Assembly: GCF_000025865.1 (NCBI RefSeq)
Contig: NC_014002.1
Location: 1-64,000 of the forward strand
Length of the DNA: 64,000 bases
Source of the DNA: Methanohalophilus mahii DSM 5219
GTDB lineage: Archaea; Halobacteriota; Methanosarcinia; Methanosarcinales; Methanosarcinaceae
Direction of reading: 5' to 3'
Positions 44,393-52,994 of the stretch are shown here, in pieces (position 1 is the first letter of the stretch; the number at the start of each line of letters is the position of its first letter). A program made the position numbers and the translations under genes. The notes under the pieces were generated by a model, which worked only from the letters and a program-made list of their open reading frames with translations, did no database searches and had not been told where the DNA came from.

Positions 44393-45653
44393 CCCCTGAT
44401 AGGTAGTAGGTTACAAATTTTGAAATTTCGACAATAGACATATCCCCAACAAAGAAGTCGTCTATACATGCACTAAGTTCTTCTATTTCAATAGTGTAAT
44501 TCTCATTGAAATCATAGGGATTGTACGGCGCGATGAAGACGTCCTGCTGGCCAAATGCAACAAGACCTTCCCCGGCTTTGTATACTCCTGTAAGCAGAAT
44601 GTATTTATCTTCTGGGAGGTCTGTGGTGGTTATACTGAGGCTAGTTTGGTTTGCCTCTACAGTTTTCATTATAATAGTCCCGTTGTCAGGACCAATTAGT
44701 TCCATTATCTTATTCTGGACATCATTGCGTTCAATATTGGAAGAGTCAATTCCCAGAAGGTCATATCCCTGGATCAGAGGTATTTCATTCACTGTCAGAT
44801 TTGTGCTATCCTTTGAACCATTGCACTCCATTTCAATATCCGCTTTGTACACACTATCCTTTACAAGTACCGCACCATAGGTATAACTGGTATCATTGGC
44901 AGCATTCAGCATGCTGATGTCCACATTTATATTTTCATTTAAATCGACAGCTGAGGATGCAGTTATTACAGAATCATATTCCAGTACTTCAAATCCTGTG
45001 GCAGAAAGGATGAAAGCATCGTAGTCCTGCATTTGGCTTGTATTGAGCAACATAAGTGCCATGTAATCTCCGGCTTCCAGCCCATTACATGTAATCTCAA
45101 GATCCCCATTTCCGTCAAGTTGTTCGTTCGGGTATTTTTTGTATGCATTTTCAGTTAGATCATGTATACTTGCCAGATTTGCCTCTTTGAGATTTTGGTT
45201 AATGTCGCTGATAACTCCCCGGTTTACATTGATGATGTAGAGTTCAACATCATCATAGGCAAACATATCTGAACCATAAAACTCAAGCGATACATCGTTT
45301 TGACCATGTATATCGGTGAACATTGAATGATTTGCAAAGGGATAGGTGACAGTATAATCGTCATCTGCATCCATGGTTATATTTATGGGTGCACTGCCAT
45401 AATTGAAATCTGTCGCATTTATTCCCTTATAGGTAAAAGATATTGGATGAGGTAATTGGAACTCTTCTCCACCCTTAACAGCTATCCAGTTTCCCTCGGT
45501 TTCAGAACTTGTATGATTGGCAAACCCTATGCTTGCATCGTTGATTGTGACATTCACTTCATAGGAATCCGCAACAGCAATACTTCCCAGTCCAATTAGC
45601 AACAGGGTAACTATGAATATGTAACATAATGATTTAAGTCCCTTTGATTTCAT
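44373..45653 (-). CDS. Secreted TIGR04279-type methanogen protein with dockerin-like C-terminal module
   Basis: A 426-residue secreted protein with a signal peptide (about 8-30, ending IAVADS). The next ~240 residues resemble the methanogen extracellular domain I know as TIGR04279 (EVNVTINDASIGFANHTSSE onward), a family assignment made from memory. The last 47 residues are the shared module opening YDFNENYTIEIEELSACIDD. TATA-like CTTAATATAAATATG lies upstream near 45665-45680. It is the first gene of a two-gene secreted-protein unit. Confidence 0.78.
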   Translation of the reverse strand: MKSKGLKSLCYIFIVTLLLIGLGSIAVADSYEVNVTINDASIGFANHTSSETEGNWIAVKGGEEFQLPHPISFTYKGINATDFNYGSAPINITMDADDDYTVTYPFANHSMFTDIHGQNDVSLEFYGSDMFAYDDVELYIINVNRGVISDINQNLKEANLASIHDLTENAYKKYPNEQLDGNGDLEITCNGLEAGDYMALMLLNTSQMQDYDAFILSATGFEVLEYDSVITASSAVDLNENINVDISMLNAANDTSYTYGAVLVKDSVYKADIEMECNGSKDSTNLTVNEIPLIQGYDLLGIDSSNIERNDVQNKIMELIGPDNGTIIMKTVEANQTSLSITTTDLPEDKYILLTGVYKAGEGLVAFGQQDVFIAPYNPYDFNENYTIEIEELSACIDDFFVGDMSIVEISKFVTYYLSGDEYYQI

Positions 45654-46041
45654 GCCCCTACCCCATATTTATATTAAGTATGATTTTTACACATTACTAC
45701 CTTAGTTTCAATATTAAATCATTGGTGAAGGACCCAGATATAAGCATAAGAACGATTTGTCAGGACTTTTGGTAAGGGTTTTAGACAAACCAATTAGATG
45801 TTTCATCTTTTTCCCTCTTGAGGAAGGATTTGAATATCAATCAAACATTCATCTGGTTCAATGTACAGCTACACACTTCTGAAGTTTCAGGAATATCTGA
45901 AATCCTGTGTTGTATACTCACTAGAGTACATTATGAGGTAATATAAGACATCAAAAGAAAGTATTTTCGAATCGATTATTGATATCATTCGTCGCTAAAA
46001 TTTAAGATGAATTGTATTTAACAAGTCGGTTGGCCAGTTAA

Positions 46042-46057
46042 AAATACTGCAGTATTT
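46042..46057. promoter_or_regulatory. Perfect 16-bp palindrome upstream of the transporter operon
   Basis: AAATACTGCAGTATTT is a perfect palindrome ending two bases before the NikR-like site. It may be a second operator for the same or another regulator. Confidence 0.4.
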
Positions 46058-46058
46058 G

Positions 46059-46086
46059 GTATTACGAATTGGACCATTCGTAATAT
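46059..46086. promoter_or_regulatory. NikR-like operator at the transporter promoter
   Basis: GTATTAC (46059-46065), 14 bases, GTAATAT (46080-46086); the nine-base arms TATTACGAA/TTCGTAATA are perfectly complementary. Methanogen NikR signals are described, to my recollection, as GTGTTAC-N14/15-GTAACAC, which this fits with one substitution in the left arm and two in the right. It overlaps the AT-rich TATA region (about 46080-46095), a position suited to repression. Confidence 0.5.
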
Positions 46087-46125
46087 TAATATAACGGCAA
46101 ACAAATCAAGGTGATTGTGATACGG

Positions 46126-47712
46126 ATGATGAATTTAAGAAAAAGTAGCACTTACCTGATTATTTTGTTATGCACTATTTCAATTTTGATTGCTGGATGT
46201 GCGGATCAGCAACAAAATGAAGACAATAATATTAATGAAAATGATACCCAGGCAAAAATCGTCGAAATTGCACAGACTTTTGGGCCTTCAGATAGTCTTG
46301 ACCCTTCCTCCAGATGGGTTGGCTGGTATGTTAGAGAAGCCGGGCTATATGAAACACTGTTCAGTTATGATGAAAATATGGAAATGATACCTGAACTTGC
46401 AACCGGATACGAAGCCATAAACGATACTGCCTGGCAAATAATACTCAGGGAAAATGTGACATTCCATGATGGTACACCCATGACATCAGAAGCAGTCGTA
46501 TATTCGATAAACCGGGTAAGAGATCCCGATAATACACGCAGTAGCCAGTATGACTTTATAGAGAATATAGAGGCTCTCGATGATTATACAGTATTGATTA
46601 CCACAGAAAAACCCTATGCACCTGCTATTGCAAGCCTGACAGATCCGATCGTCTCAATTGTAAATCCTGAGGCTACTGATCTTGCAGTATCTCCTTCCGG
46701 TACCGGTCCTTATGCTTTTGAGTCCTTTGAACCGGGAATAGAACTGGTTGTCAAAAAGAATAATAATTACTGGTCGGGGAAACCACAACTTGATGCTGCT
46801 GTGTTTAACTATGTAAGTGATCCTGTAACCAGATCCCTCAAACTTGAAGGAGGAGATGTACAGATCGCAGACGGTATCCCTCCTGCAGAAGTTGCCCGCC
46901 TGGATGCCAAAGATGATATTAAAATACACAACGAAGAAACCATGCGAACCGGATTCATGTATGTAAATACCAGAAAAGCACCTTTGGACGATATACATGT
47001 AAGACAGGCTATTAATCATGCAATAAACAGAGAGCAGGTCATAGATGCTGCACTGGAAGGCGTGGGTGGTTCACCTGCAGTCGGAGTTTTCCCCTCCCTG
47101 TTTAGCTGGTCTGCAAATGAGCAACTTGATCCCTATGAACACAATCCTGAAAAAGCCCTCGAAATGTTTAGACAGGCAGGTATCGAGGATGTTGATGGAG
47201 ATGGTACACTTGATTATGGAGGAGAAGCCTTTTCACTCAACATAAAAACCTATGCATCAAGACCTGAGATGAAACCTGCTGCAGAAGCAATGGCTGCTCA
47301 ATTCCAGGAGATAGGAATAGAAAGTGAGGCAATCATTCTTGAAAGTGGCGCTCTTAGTGCAGATATGAGTGACGGCAACTATGATCTCGGCCTTTATGCC
47401 TGGGGAGTAGCACCTACAGGAGACCCGGATTATTTCCTGTCACAGCATTTTGCTTCAGACAGCAAATATGCAGGTTGGACGGGTTACTCCAATGAGGATG
47501 TGGATGAATGGCTGAAAATGGGACGTACTACCATGGACAATGATAAGCGTCTGGAATACTACAACAATGTACAAAGAGAAGTATTTGAAGAGTGCCCCGA
47601 AATATTTGTATTCTATTATCGCAAGACTGTGGGTACCTCAGACGAAGTACAGGGCTTCACTATTTATCCCAATGAAATAACCTTCCTGACTGAAGACGTG
47701 AGATTGGAATAA
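46126..47712 (+). CDS. ABC transporter substrate-binding lipoprotein, nickel/peptide family 5 (NikA-like)
   Basis: A 528-residue family 5 solute-binding protein captured as a lipoprotein. The lipobox is LIAGC (near residue 26), followed by a flexible Asn/Gln-rich linker; core motifs include TFHDGTPMTSEAVVYSINR and YVNTRKAPLDDIHVRQAINHAINREQV. Family 5 binds peptides, nickel complexes and other ligands. The operator and embedded methyltransferase favour nickel or a metallophore complex. ATG 46126 is used; GTG 46111 and 46117 are alternatives with AAGGTGAT near. Confidence 0.85.
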   Translation: MMNLRKSSTYLIILLCTISILIAGCADQQQNEDNNINENDTQAKIVEIAQTFGPSDSLDPSSRWVGWYVREAGLYETLFSYDENMEMIPELATGYEAINDTAWQIILRENVTFHDGTPMTSEAVVYSINRVRDPDNTRSSQYDFIENIEALDDYTVLITTEKPYAPAIASLTDPIVSIVNPEATDLAVSPSGTGPYAFESFEPGIELVVKKNNNYWSGKPQLDAAVFNYVSDPVTRSLKLEGGDVQIADGIPPAEVARLDAKDDIKIHNEETMRTGFMYVNTRKAPLDDIHVRQAINHAINREQVIDAALEGVGGSPAVGVFPSLFSWSANEQLDPYEHNPEKALEMFRQAGIEDVDGDGTLDYGGEAFSLNIKTYASRPEMKPAAEAMAAQFQEIGIESEAIILESGALSADMSDGNYDLGLYAWGVAPTGDPDYFLSQHFASDSKYAGWTGYSNEDVDEWLKMGRTTMDNDKRLEYYNNVQREVFEECPEIFVFYYRKTVGTSDEVQGFTIYPNEITFLTEDVRLE

Positions 47713-47722
47713 GGTGGCAGAA

Positions 47723-48499
47723 ATGACTGTAAAACAGCAGATAGAAGAATACTGGGATTGGCGCAGTACAAGTTACACTAACGGCGCCACATCCCTGGGA
47801 GAAGAAGAAAGGGAGCTCTGGAAACAGAGTCTTTTTCCCTATCTGGGCCAAGGTCCGCTAAAAGTACTTGATATAGGTACAGGCAGGGGTTTTCTGGCTC
47901 TTCTACTTGCAGACATGGGACATGAGGTAACTGCTATTGATATATCACAATCCATGCTGGAAAAAGCGCAGAGAGAAGCTATAAAACTCAATCTGGACAT
48001 AAAATTTGAAAAAGGAGATGCAGAAAATCTGGCATTTGCAGATTCAAGTTTTGATGTAGTGGTAAGTAAATATCTTCTCTGGACCCTTCCCGAACCGGAA
48101 AATACGCTTAAGGAATGGAGACGTGTCCTGCTTCCAGAAGGAAAGATTATTGCGATTGATGGAAACTGGTTTGATCCATCACCTGTAAAGAAATTCAAGC
48201 GCAGGATTAGAAAAATACTGCAGGGTATAACACACAGGGACCCTACAACAGGAGTGTTGCGTCAGGGCAAATTCAATCAATATTATTCCCCTCTACATGC
48301 TTCCCTGCCCCTTTATTCAAATGTAAAGCCTGAAAGTATCAGGCCACTCTTTGAAAAAGCAGGTTTTGAGGATATGCAAATTGATTCGTTACCATTGATA
48401 CACAAATATAATTTGAAAAATATGCACCCACTACTGAGACCTCTGAATACAGATACATTCTTCCTGATATCCGGTACTTCCTCTAAGCAGGATAAATGA
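47723..48499 (+). CDS. Class I SAM-dependent methyltransferase embedded in the transporter operon
   Basis: A 258-residue methyltransferase (UbiE/Methyltransf_11 type). Motif I is VLDIGTGRGFLALLLA, the acidic strand-2 end is AIDIS, and motif II/III lies at GDAENLAFADSSFDVVVSKYLLW. ATG 47723 has AAGGTGG six bases before it. It sits ten bases after the binding protein gene and overlaps the permease start by ATGA, so it is fully built into the transporter operon. The substrate is not evident; a small metal ligand to be imported or modified is one inference. Confidence 0.85.
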   Translation: MTVKQQIEEYWDWRSTSYTNGATSLGEEERELWKQSLFPYLGQGPLKVLDIGTGRGFLALLLADMGHEVTAIDISQSMLEKAQREAIKLNLDIKFEKGDAENLAFADSSFDVVVSKYLLWTLPEPENTLKEWRRVLLPEGKIIAIDGNWFDPSPVKKFKRRIRKILQGITHRDPTTGVLRQGKFNQYYSPLHASLPLYSNVKPESIRPLFEKAGFEDMQIDSLPLIHKYNLKNMHPLLRPLNTDTFFLISGTSSKQDK

Positions 48500-49452
48500 T
48501 TATGTTTGCTTATGTGATGAGACGAGTGATATTCCTGATTCCCACTCTCCTTTTAGTTTCAATAATAAGCTTTTCAATCATACATATTGCTCCAGGAGAC
48601 CCGGCGGAATTATTACTTACAGGTCCCGACGGTGTGGCAGATCCGCAGGTTGTAGAAGAGTTCAGGGAAAAAATGGGTTTTGATCAACCATTCCATATAC
48701 AATATGGTACATGGCTAATGCAGATTCTTTCCGGGAATCTGGGTTATTCTTATATGACCGATCAACCCGTGGGAAAAGCCATCCTGCACAAATTTGGTGC
48801 AACTTTTAAATTAGCTTTGGTAAGCATGATATTCACGTTATTGATTGCCATCCCGGGAGGTATAATAGCTGCACTGGCAAAGGATACATGGAAAGATGAC
48901 CTGAGCAGATTTTTCTCTCTTTTTGGTGTATCCATACCGAATTTTTGGCAGGGTTATCTGATGATTCTTGTATTTGCTCTTTTCCTGGATATCCTGCCCG
49001 TGGGAGGTTATGGTGATGGAGGCGATTTTACTCACATGATACTGCCTGCTTTTACTCTTGGGACTTCATCGGCAGCAGTACTCATGCGCCTTATGCGCTC
49101 CAGTCTTTTAGATGTGCTTGATCATGATTATATCCTTGCAGCCAGGGCCCGCGGATTGCCGGAATATATTGTTATTGGCAAGCATGCTCTGAAAAATGCC
49201 TTCATACCGGTAATTACCATGATGGGATTGAGCTTTGGGTATCTTTTGAATGGATCGGTTATAATTGAGACCGTATTTGCATGGCCCGGTATAGGAAGCC
49301 TGATGGTCAATTCAATATATGACAGGGATTATCCCATGATACAGGGGACTCTCCTTTTTGTGGCAGGAATTTTTGTTCTCATCAATCTTTTAGTGGACAT
49401 CTCTTATGCCTATCTTGATCCGAGGTTGAGGTATGATAAAGGGAATATTTAA
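48496..49452 (+). CDS. ABC transporter permease, NikB/OppB-like
   Basis: A 318-residue permease with an N-terminal helix (FAYVMRRVIFLIPTLLLVSII) and about five more. The EAA loop is in DYILAARARGLPEYIVIGKHALKNAFIPVI, which contacts the ATPases. It forms the channel with the next permease. It overlaps the methyltransferase gene by four bases and the next gene by 20. Confidence 0.9.
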   Translation: MIMFAYVMRRVIFLIPTLLLVSIISFSIIHIAPGDPAELLLTGPDGVADPQVVEEFREKMGFDQPFHIQYGTWLMQILSGNLGYSYMTDQPVGKAILHKFGATFKLALVSMIFTLLIAIPGGIIAALAKDTWKDDLSRFFSLFGVSIPNFWQGYLMILVFALFLDILPVGGYGDGGDFTHMILPAFTLGTSSAAVLMRLMRSSLLDVLDHDYILAARARGLPEYIVIGKHALKNAFIPVITMMGLSFGYLLNGSVIIETVFAWPGIGSLMVNSIYDRDYPMIQGTLLFVAGIFVLINLLVDISYAYLDPRLRYDKGNI

Positions 49453-50266
49453 CAGAAGTATGCTGATTGGCCTTATTCTCATTGGGGCAGTAGTGTTCCT
49501 TGCACTGGCAGCTCCGTGGTTGGCTCCTCAGGATCCCCAGAAAACCAATTTTGACCAGAGATTGTTATCTCCTTCTTCAGAATATCCTTTTGGAACCGAT
49601 CATCTGGGACGATGTATCTTAAGCAGGGTTCTGTTTGCTGCCCGCATTAGCCTGTTTATAGGAGCTTCTGTTATAGCAATATCTTTTATCGCCGGCACAT
49701 TAATTGGTTCAGTCTCAGCTTATGCCGGAGGTATTGTAGATGAAACCGTGATGAGATTTGTCGATGGTTTTCTTGCATTTCCCAGTATGTTTATTGCTCT
49801 TGCCATTGCCGGCATATTCGGAGGGAATATGACGGGATTGATCATTGCTTTGTCGATAGTTGAATGGACTGCTTATGCCAGAGTGAGCCGTGGCTCTGTT
49901 CTGACGGTGAAAAACGTGGATTATATCGCAGTCTCGAGAATGATGGGAGGCAGGGCTCCCTATATACTACGTCATCATATTCTGCCAAATATTACATCCC
50001 CCTTGCTTGTAATCTCAACCCTTGGTATGGGAAACGTTATTTTGGCAGCTGCCGGATTGAGTTTCCTGGGATTGGGTGTATCATCTGCTCCAGAATGGGG
50101 AATGATGGTCAATGAAGGCCGCCTGTTCCTACAATCCGCTCCCCACGTTATGTTTTTCCCGGGGATATTTATTGTAATAACTGTCTTGGGTTTCAACTTC
50201 CTCGGGGATGGATTGAGGGATATTTTTGATCCACGAGATACAAAACAGCGTTGGAGGTTGTTCTGA
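49433..50266 (+). CDS. ABC transporter permease, NikC/OppC-like
   Basis: A 277-residue permease with the OppC-type N-terminal extension and the FGTDHLGRCILSRVLFAARISL motif. The EAA loop is in YIAVSRMMGGRAPYILRHHILPNI. GAGG lies before ATG 49433, inside the previous gene. Confidence 0.9.
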   Translation: MIKGIFNRSMLIGLILIGAVVFLALAAPWLAPQDPQKTNFDQRLLSPSSEYPFGTDHLGRCILSRVLFAARISLFIGASVIAISFIAGTLIGSVSAYAGGIVDETVMRFVDGFLAFPSMFIALAIAGIFGGNMTGLIIALSIVEWTAYARVSRGSVLTVKNVDYIAVSRMMGGRAPYILRHHILPNITSPLLVISTLGMGNVILAAAGLSFLGLGVSSAPEWGMMVNEGRLFLQSAPHVMFFPGIFIVITVLGFNFLGDGLRDIFDPRDTKQRWRLF

Positions 50267-51187
50267 TTGCTGAGTATACGGGATCTTAAAGTGGCATTTG
50301 AATCTCATCAGGGACCTATAGTACCGGTTGATTCAGTGGATATGGATATTCTCGATAAGGAAACCTTCACTATAATAGGTGAATCCGGCTGTGGTAAATC
50401 ATTACTTGCAAATTCCCTATTGGGATTGCTTCCTCGCGATGCCCAGGTCTGCGGAAAGGTGTATATGGACGGGGAAGAAATCCTATCATTGAAGGAAAAA
50501 GAATGGCGAAAGATAAGGGGCAATAAGATTGGCCTGGTATTCCAGAATCCTTCAGCTTCTCTAAATCCGGTATTCACCATGCATAAACAGCTATATGAAA
50601 CCCTCAAATACTCGAACAAACCCTCATCCCGGGACAAAATGGTTTCCCTTCTGAAAAAAACAGGGATAAAAAATCCTTTGCGCAGGCTACCACAGTATCC
50701 TCACCAATTAAGTGGGGGAATGAAACAGAGATTTGCAATTGCCCTGGGGATTGCAACCAATCCCGAACTTTTGATAGCAGATGAGCCAACCAATGGGCTT
50801 GACGTAACAGTGAAGTTAAAGATTGTGGAAATGTTATCCAAACTACATGCAGAACGTTCTATCCTGCTAATCACACACGATCTTAATGTAGCTTACAATC
50901 TTTCCGATAAAATAGCGGTGATGTATGCAGGGGAACTGCTGGAGATTGCTCCCGCAAAAAGTTTTTTTGAAAAGCCTATTCATCCCTATTCCAGTCAATT
51001 GCTAGCCTCACATCCGGAAAAAGAAATGATACCAATCCCCGGTTTTACTCCACAGCTTACACAGAGACCCCAGGGATGTCGGTTCCATCCACGTTGTGCA
51101 TTGGCCTGTAGGAAATGTAAAACCGAGCATCCGCAGCTGGAAAAGATAGATGAAAAGAGATATGTGAGGTGTTTTGCCTGTGCTTGA
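50267..51187 (+). CDS. ABC transporter ATP-binding protein, NikD/OppD-like
   Basis: A 306-residue ATPase with Walker A GESGCGKS, signature LSGGMKQR and Walker B LLIADEPTNGLD. The C-terminal OppD/F extension (HPEKEMIPIPGFTPQL to CRFHPRCALACRKC) carries a cluster of four cysteines that may hold an iron-sulfur cluster or metal, as in other OppD-type proteins. The start is TTG 50267 with GGAGG ten bases upstream. Confidence 0.9.
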   Translation: MLSIRDLKVAFESHQGPIVPVDSVDMDILDKETFTIIGESGCGKSLLANSLLGLLPRDAQVCGKVYMDGEEILSLKEKEWRKIRGNKIGLVFQNPSASLNPVFTMHKQLYETLKYSNKPSSRDKMVSLLKKTGIKNPLRRLPQYPHQLSGGMKQRFAIALGIATNPELLIADEPTNGLDVTVKLKIVEMLSKLHAERSILLITHDLNVAYNLSDKIAVMYAGELLEIAPAKSFFEKPIHPYSSQLLASHPEKEMIPIPGFTPQLTQRPQGCRFHPRCALACRKCKTEHPQLEKIDEKRYVRCFACA

Positions 51188-51971
51188 AGTAAAAGCGCTT
51201 GACAAAAGTTATTCCTTCTCAACTATCCCTTTCAGGAAAAAAAGAATCAAAGTACTTGATAATATTTCTTTTCGGATTAATAAACATGAAACACTTTGCA
51301 TTGTAGGAGAAAGCGGCTGTGGGAAAACAACTCTTGCAAAATGTATTGTAAATCTGGAAAACCCCGATAATGGAAAGATTATATTGGAAGGAAGAGATGT
51401 TACATTTCCTGACAGGAAAACTCTCTATTATCTCCACACGAAGGTACAGATGATATTCCAGAATGCGGATACATCTTTAAATCCCAGGCATCACATATAC
51501 GATTCGATGGCTGAACCTCTAAGACTGCAAGGTCAAAATGAGGAAAAAGTCAGGAAAAGAGTATTCCAATTACTGGATCATGTAGGCCTGTCAGAAGAAC
51601 ATCTGCATCGACACCCGCATCAGTTGAGCGGTGGACAGAACCAGAGAATTGCTATAGCTCGTGCAATAGCCCTACATCCGGATTTACTCATTGCAGATGA
51701 AATTACTGCAGCTCTGGATGTCTCGGTACAGGCCCAGATACTTCAATTGCTCAAAACCCTGAAAAAAGAAATGGACATGACCTTGCTTTTTATATCCCAT
51801 GACCTGGCCCTTGTCAAGCGAATCGCAGACAGGGTTGCTGTTATGCAGGACGGCAGACTTGTTGAGATAAATGATACCAATGAGATATTCCATAATCCTC
51901 AATGTCCGTATACAAAAGAGTTAATTTCGAGTATGTCCCAACTTTCTCTAGATAAGCAGATTTTAAAATAA
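51180..51971 (+). CDS. ABC transporter ATP-binding protein, NikE/OppF-like
   Basis: A 263-residue ATPase with Walker A GESGCGKT, signature LSGGQNQR and Walker B LLIADEITAALD (Glu-Ile in place of the more usual Glu-Pro). It lacks the long OppD extension. GTG 51180 is preferred because GAGGTG lies eight bases upstream; TTG 51174 is only two bases away. The gene overlaps the previous one by eight bases. It is the last transporter gene. Confidence 0.9.
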   Translation: MLEVKALDKSYSFSTIPFRKKRIKVLDNISFRINKHETLCIVGESGCGKTTLAKCIVNLENPDNGKIILEGRDVTFPDRKTLYYLHTKVQMIFQNADTSLNPRHHIYDSMAEPLRLQGQNEEKVRKRVFQLLDHVGLSEEHLHRHPHQLSGGQNQRIAIARAIALHPDLLIADEITAALDVSVQAQILQLLKTLKKEMDMTLLFISHDLALVKRIADRVAVMQDGRLVEINDTNEIFHNPQCPYTKELISSMSQLSLDKQILK

Positions 51972-52011
51972 AATTTGTTAAGTATTAAAGTAAATTATAG
52001 GAAAATTGTTT

Positions 52012-52704
52012 ATGCAAACCATTGAATCCATCATCAGGAATTTACTGTCTGAAAATGTATCGATATGGGGTATAGCAAATATGGAAAATACTCCATCTCA
52101 TCCCTATCCTGAGTTGAAGCGTGCTATTGTATTTGGACTTGCTCTTAACAGGGAAGTTATCAGAAATCTTGACTCTGGTCCACACCAGGCCTATATTGAT
52201 GAATGCAATATGGCCAATGAAAAACTTACGTCTATTGGGATGGAGCTTGAAAAAAAATTGCAACAAATGGACTACAGGGCTATTTCCATGACTGCAAGTA
52301 CATCGGATATTAATGAGAAAAAACTGGAAGCTGAATTCCCTCATAAAACCACGGCCACTAAAAGCGGACTTGGATGGGTTGGTAAATGCGACCTTCTTGT
52401 AACAAAGGAATTTGGTAGTGCCCTACGCCTCAATACCGTATTTACCGACGCTCACCTCAAAGCAGGTAATCCTATGGAAAAATCTCTTTGTGGAACTTGT
52501 AGTAACTGTATCGACAATTGTCCTGTGAATGCACCCACCGGTAAACAATGGGATCCATCTGTTCACAGGGATGAAATCATAGACATCCAGCGATGTTATG
52601 GTGAATGCCAAAGGGCTTCCAAGAAAATAAATTTTGATCATCCACTCTGCGGCAGATGTATTATTGCCTGTCCATGGACGCAAAAATATGTTTGTGAAGT
52701 TTAA
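52012..52704 (+). CDS. QueG-like protein with two 4Fe-4S clusters
   Basis: A 230-residue relative of epoxyqueuosine reductase and similar corrinoid iron-sulfur proteins. The cluster motifs are CGTCSNCIDNCPVNAPTG (about 164-181) and CGRCIIACPW near the C terminus, with an extra CYGEC. It is shorter than true QueG and lacks the C-terminal HEAT part. Archaea do not make queuosine, so the substrate must differ. AGGA precedes ATG 52012. It follows the transporter by 40 bases and may be co-transcribed. Confidence 0.75.
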   Translation: MQTIESIIRNLLSENVSIWGIANMENTPSHPYPELKRAIVFGLALNREVIRNLDSGPHQAYIDECNMANEKLTSIGMELEKKLQQMDYRAISMTASTSDINEKKLEAEFPHKTTATKSGLGWVGKCDLLVTKEFGSALRLNTVFTDAHLKAGNPMEKSLCGTCSNCIDNCPVNAPTGKQWDPSVHRDEIIDIQRCYGECQRASKKINFDHPLCGRCIIACPWTQKYVCEV

Positions 52705-52710
52705 CTAAAC

Positions 52711-52748
52711 AGGCGAGAAGTCCCCTTCCGTAAGGTAGGGGATGAAAG
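52711..52748 (+). mobile_element. Solitary IS200/IS605 right-end-like hairpin
   Basis: CCCCTTCC (52722-52729) pairs with GGTAGGGG (52734-52741) with one mismatch around GTAA, followed by ATGAAAGCCG. Such CCCC...GGGGATGAAAGC ends are typical of IS200/IS605 (TnpB) elements, where the 3' end also yields the guide RNA. No tnpB remains nearby. It starts seven bases after the QueG-like stop. Confidence 0.45.
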
Positions 52749-52784
52749 CCGTGCTATATAAAGTATAATTACATAAATTAGTTA

Positions 52785-52891
52785 TAGTTGTCGAAGAATA
52801 ATTCGCAGGAATTTCTGCAGTCACAAATGTAAATGTGGTTGACATATCACAACTTGTAGACCATTTCCTGTCAGGGGACAATTATTACTAA
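52785..52891 (+). pseudogene. Relic of the dockerin-like C-terminal module
   Basis: Bases 52802-52891 read FAGISAVTNVNVVDISQLVD then HFLSGDNYY and a stop. This matches the second half of the module in the three intact genes at 43.3-44.5 kb (SxxxISQLIxYFLSGDxYC). An in-frame TAA precedes it, and the residues before that stop (VEE) still match the ELSAG region loosely. The rest of the gene is gone; an IS-like relic lies just upstream, a plausible cause. Confidence 0.6.
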
Positions 52892-52951
52892 AACTAATTT
52901 TGAATAAAATAATTGTTCCTATACTTTCTTTCTTATCATTCGTACATCTAA

Positions 52952-52994
52952 TCCTTTATAGTGCCAGCAATAAATATACTATAGAGGTGGCGGT
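52952..52994 (+). promoter_or_regulatory. Promoter region of the modular surface protein
   Basis: CCTTTATAGTGCC (52952-52964) is TATA-like, and AGAGGTGGCGG (52983-52993) holds the ribosome binding site of ATG 52995. Confidence 0.45.

Larger units (their letters stand above)
45654..46125. other. Intergenic region before the nickel/peptide transporter operon
   Basis: About 470 bases between divergent units. The left end is the promoter of the secreted-protein pair; the right end holds two adjacent palindromes and the transporter promoter. The middle (about 45720-46020) has no frame, repeat or RNA structure that I could support. Confidence 0.5.
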
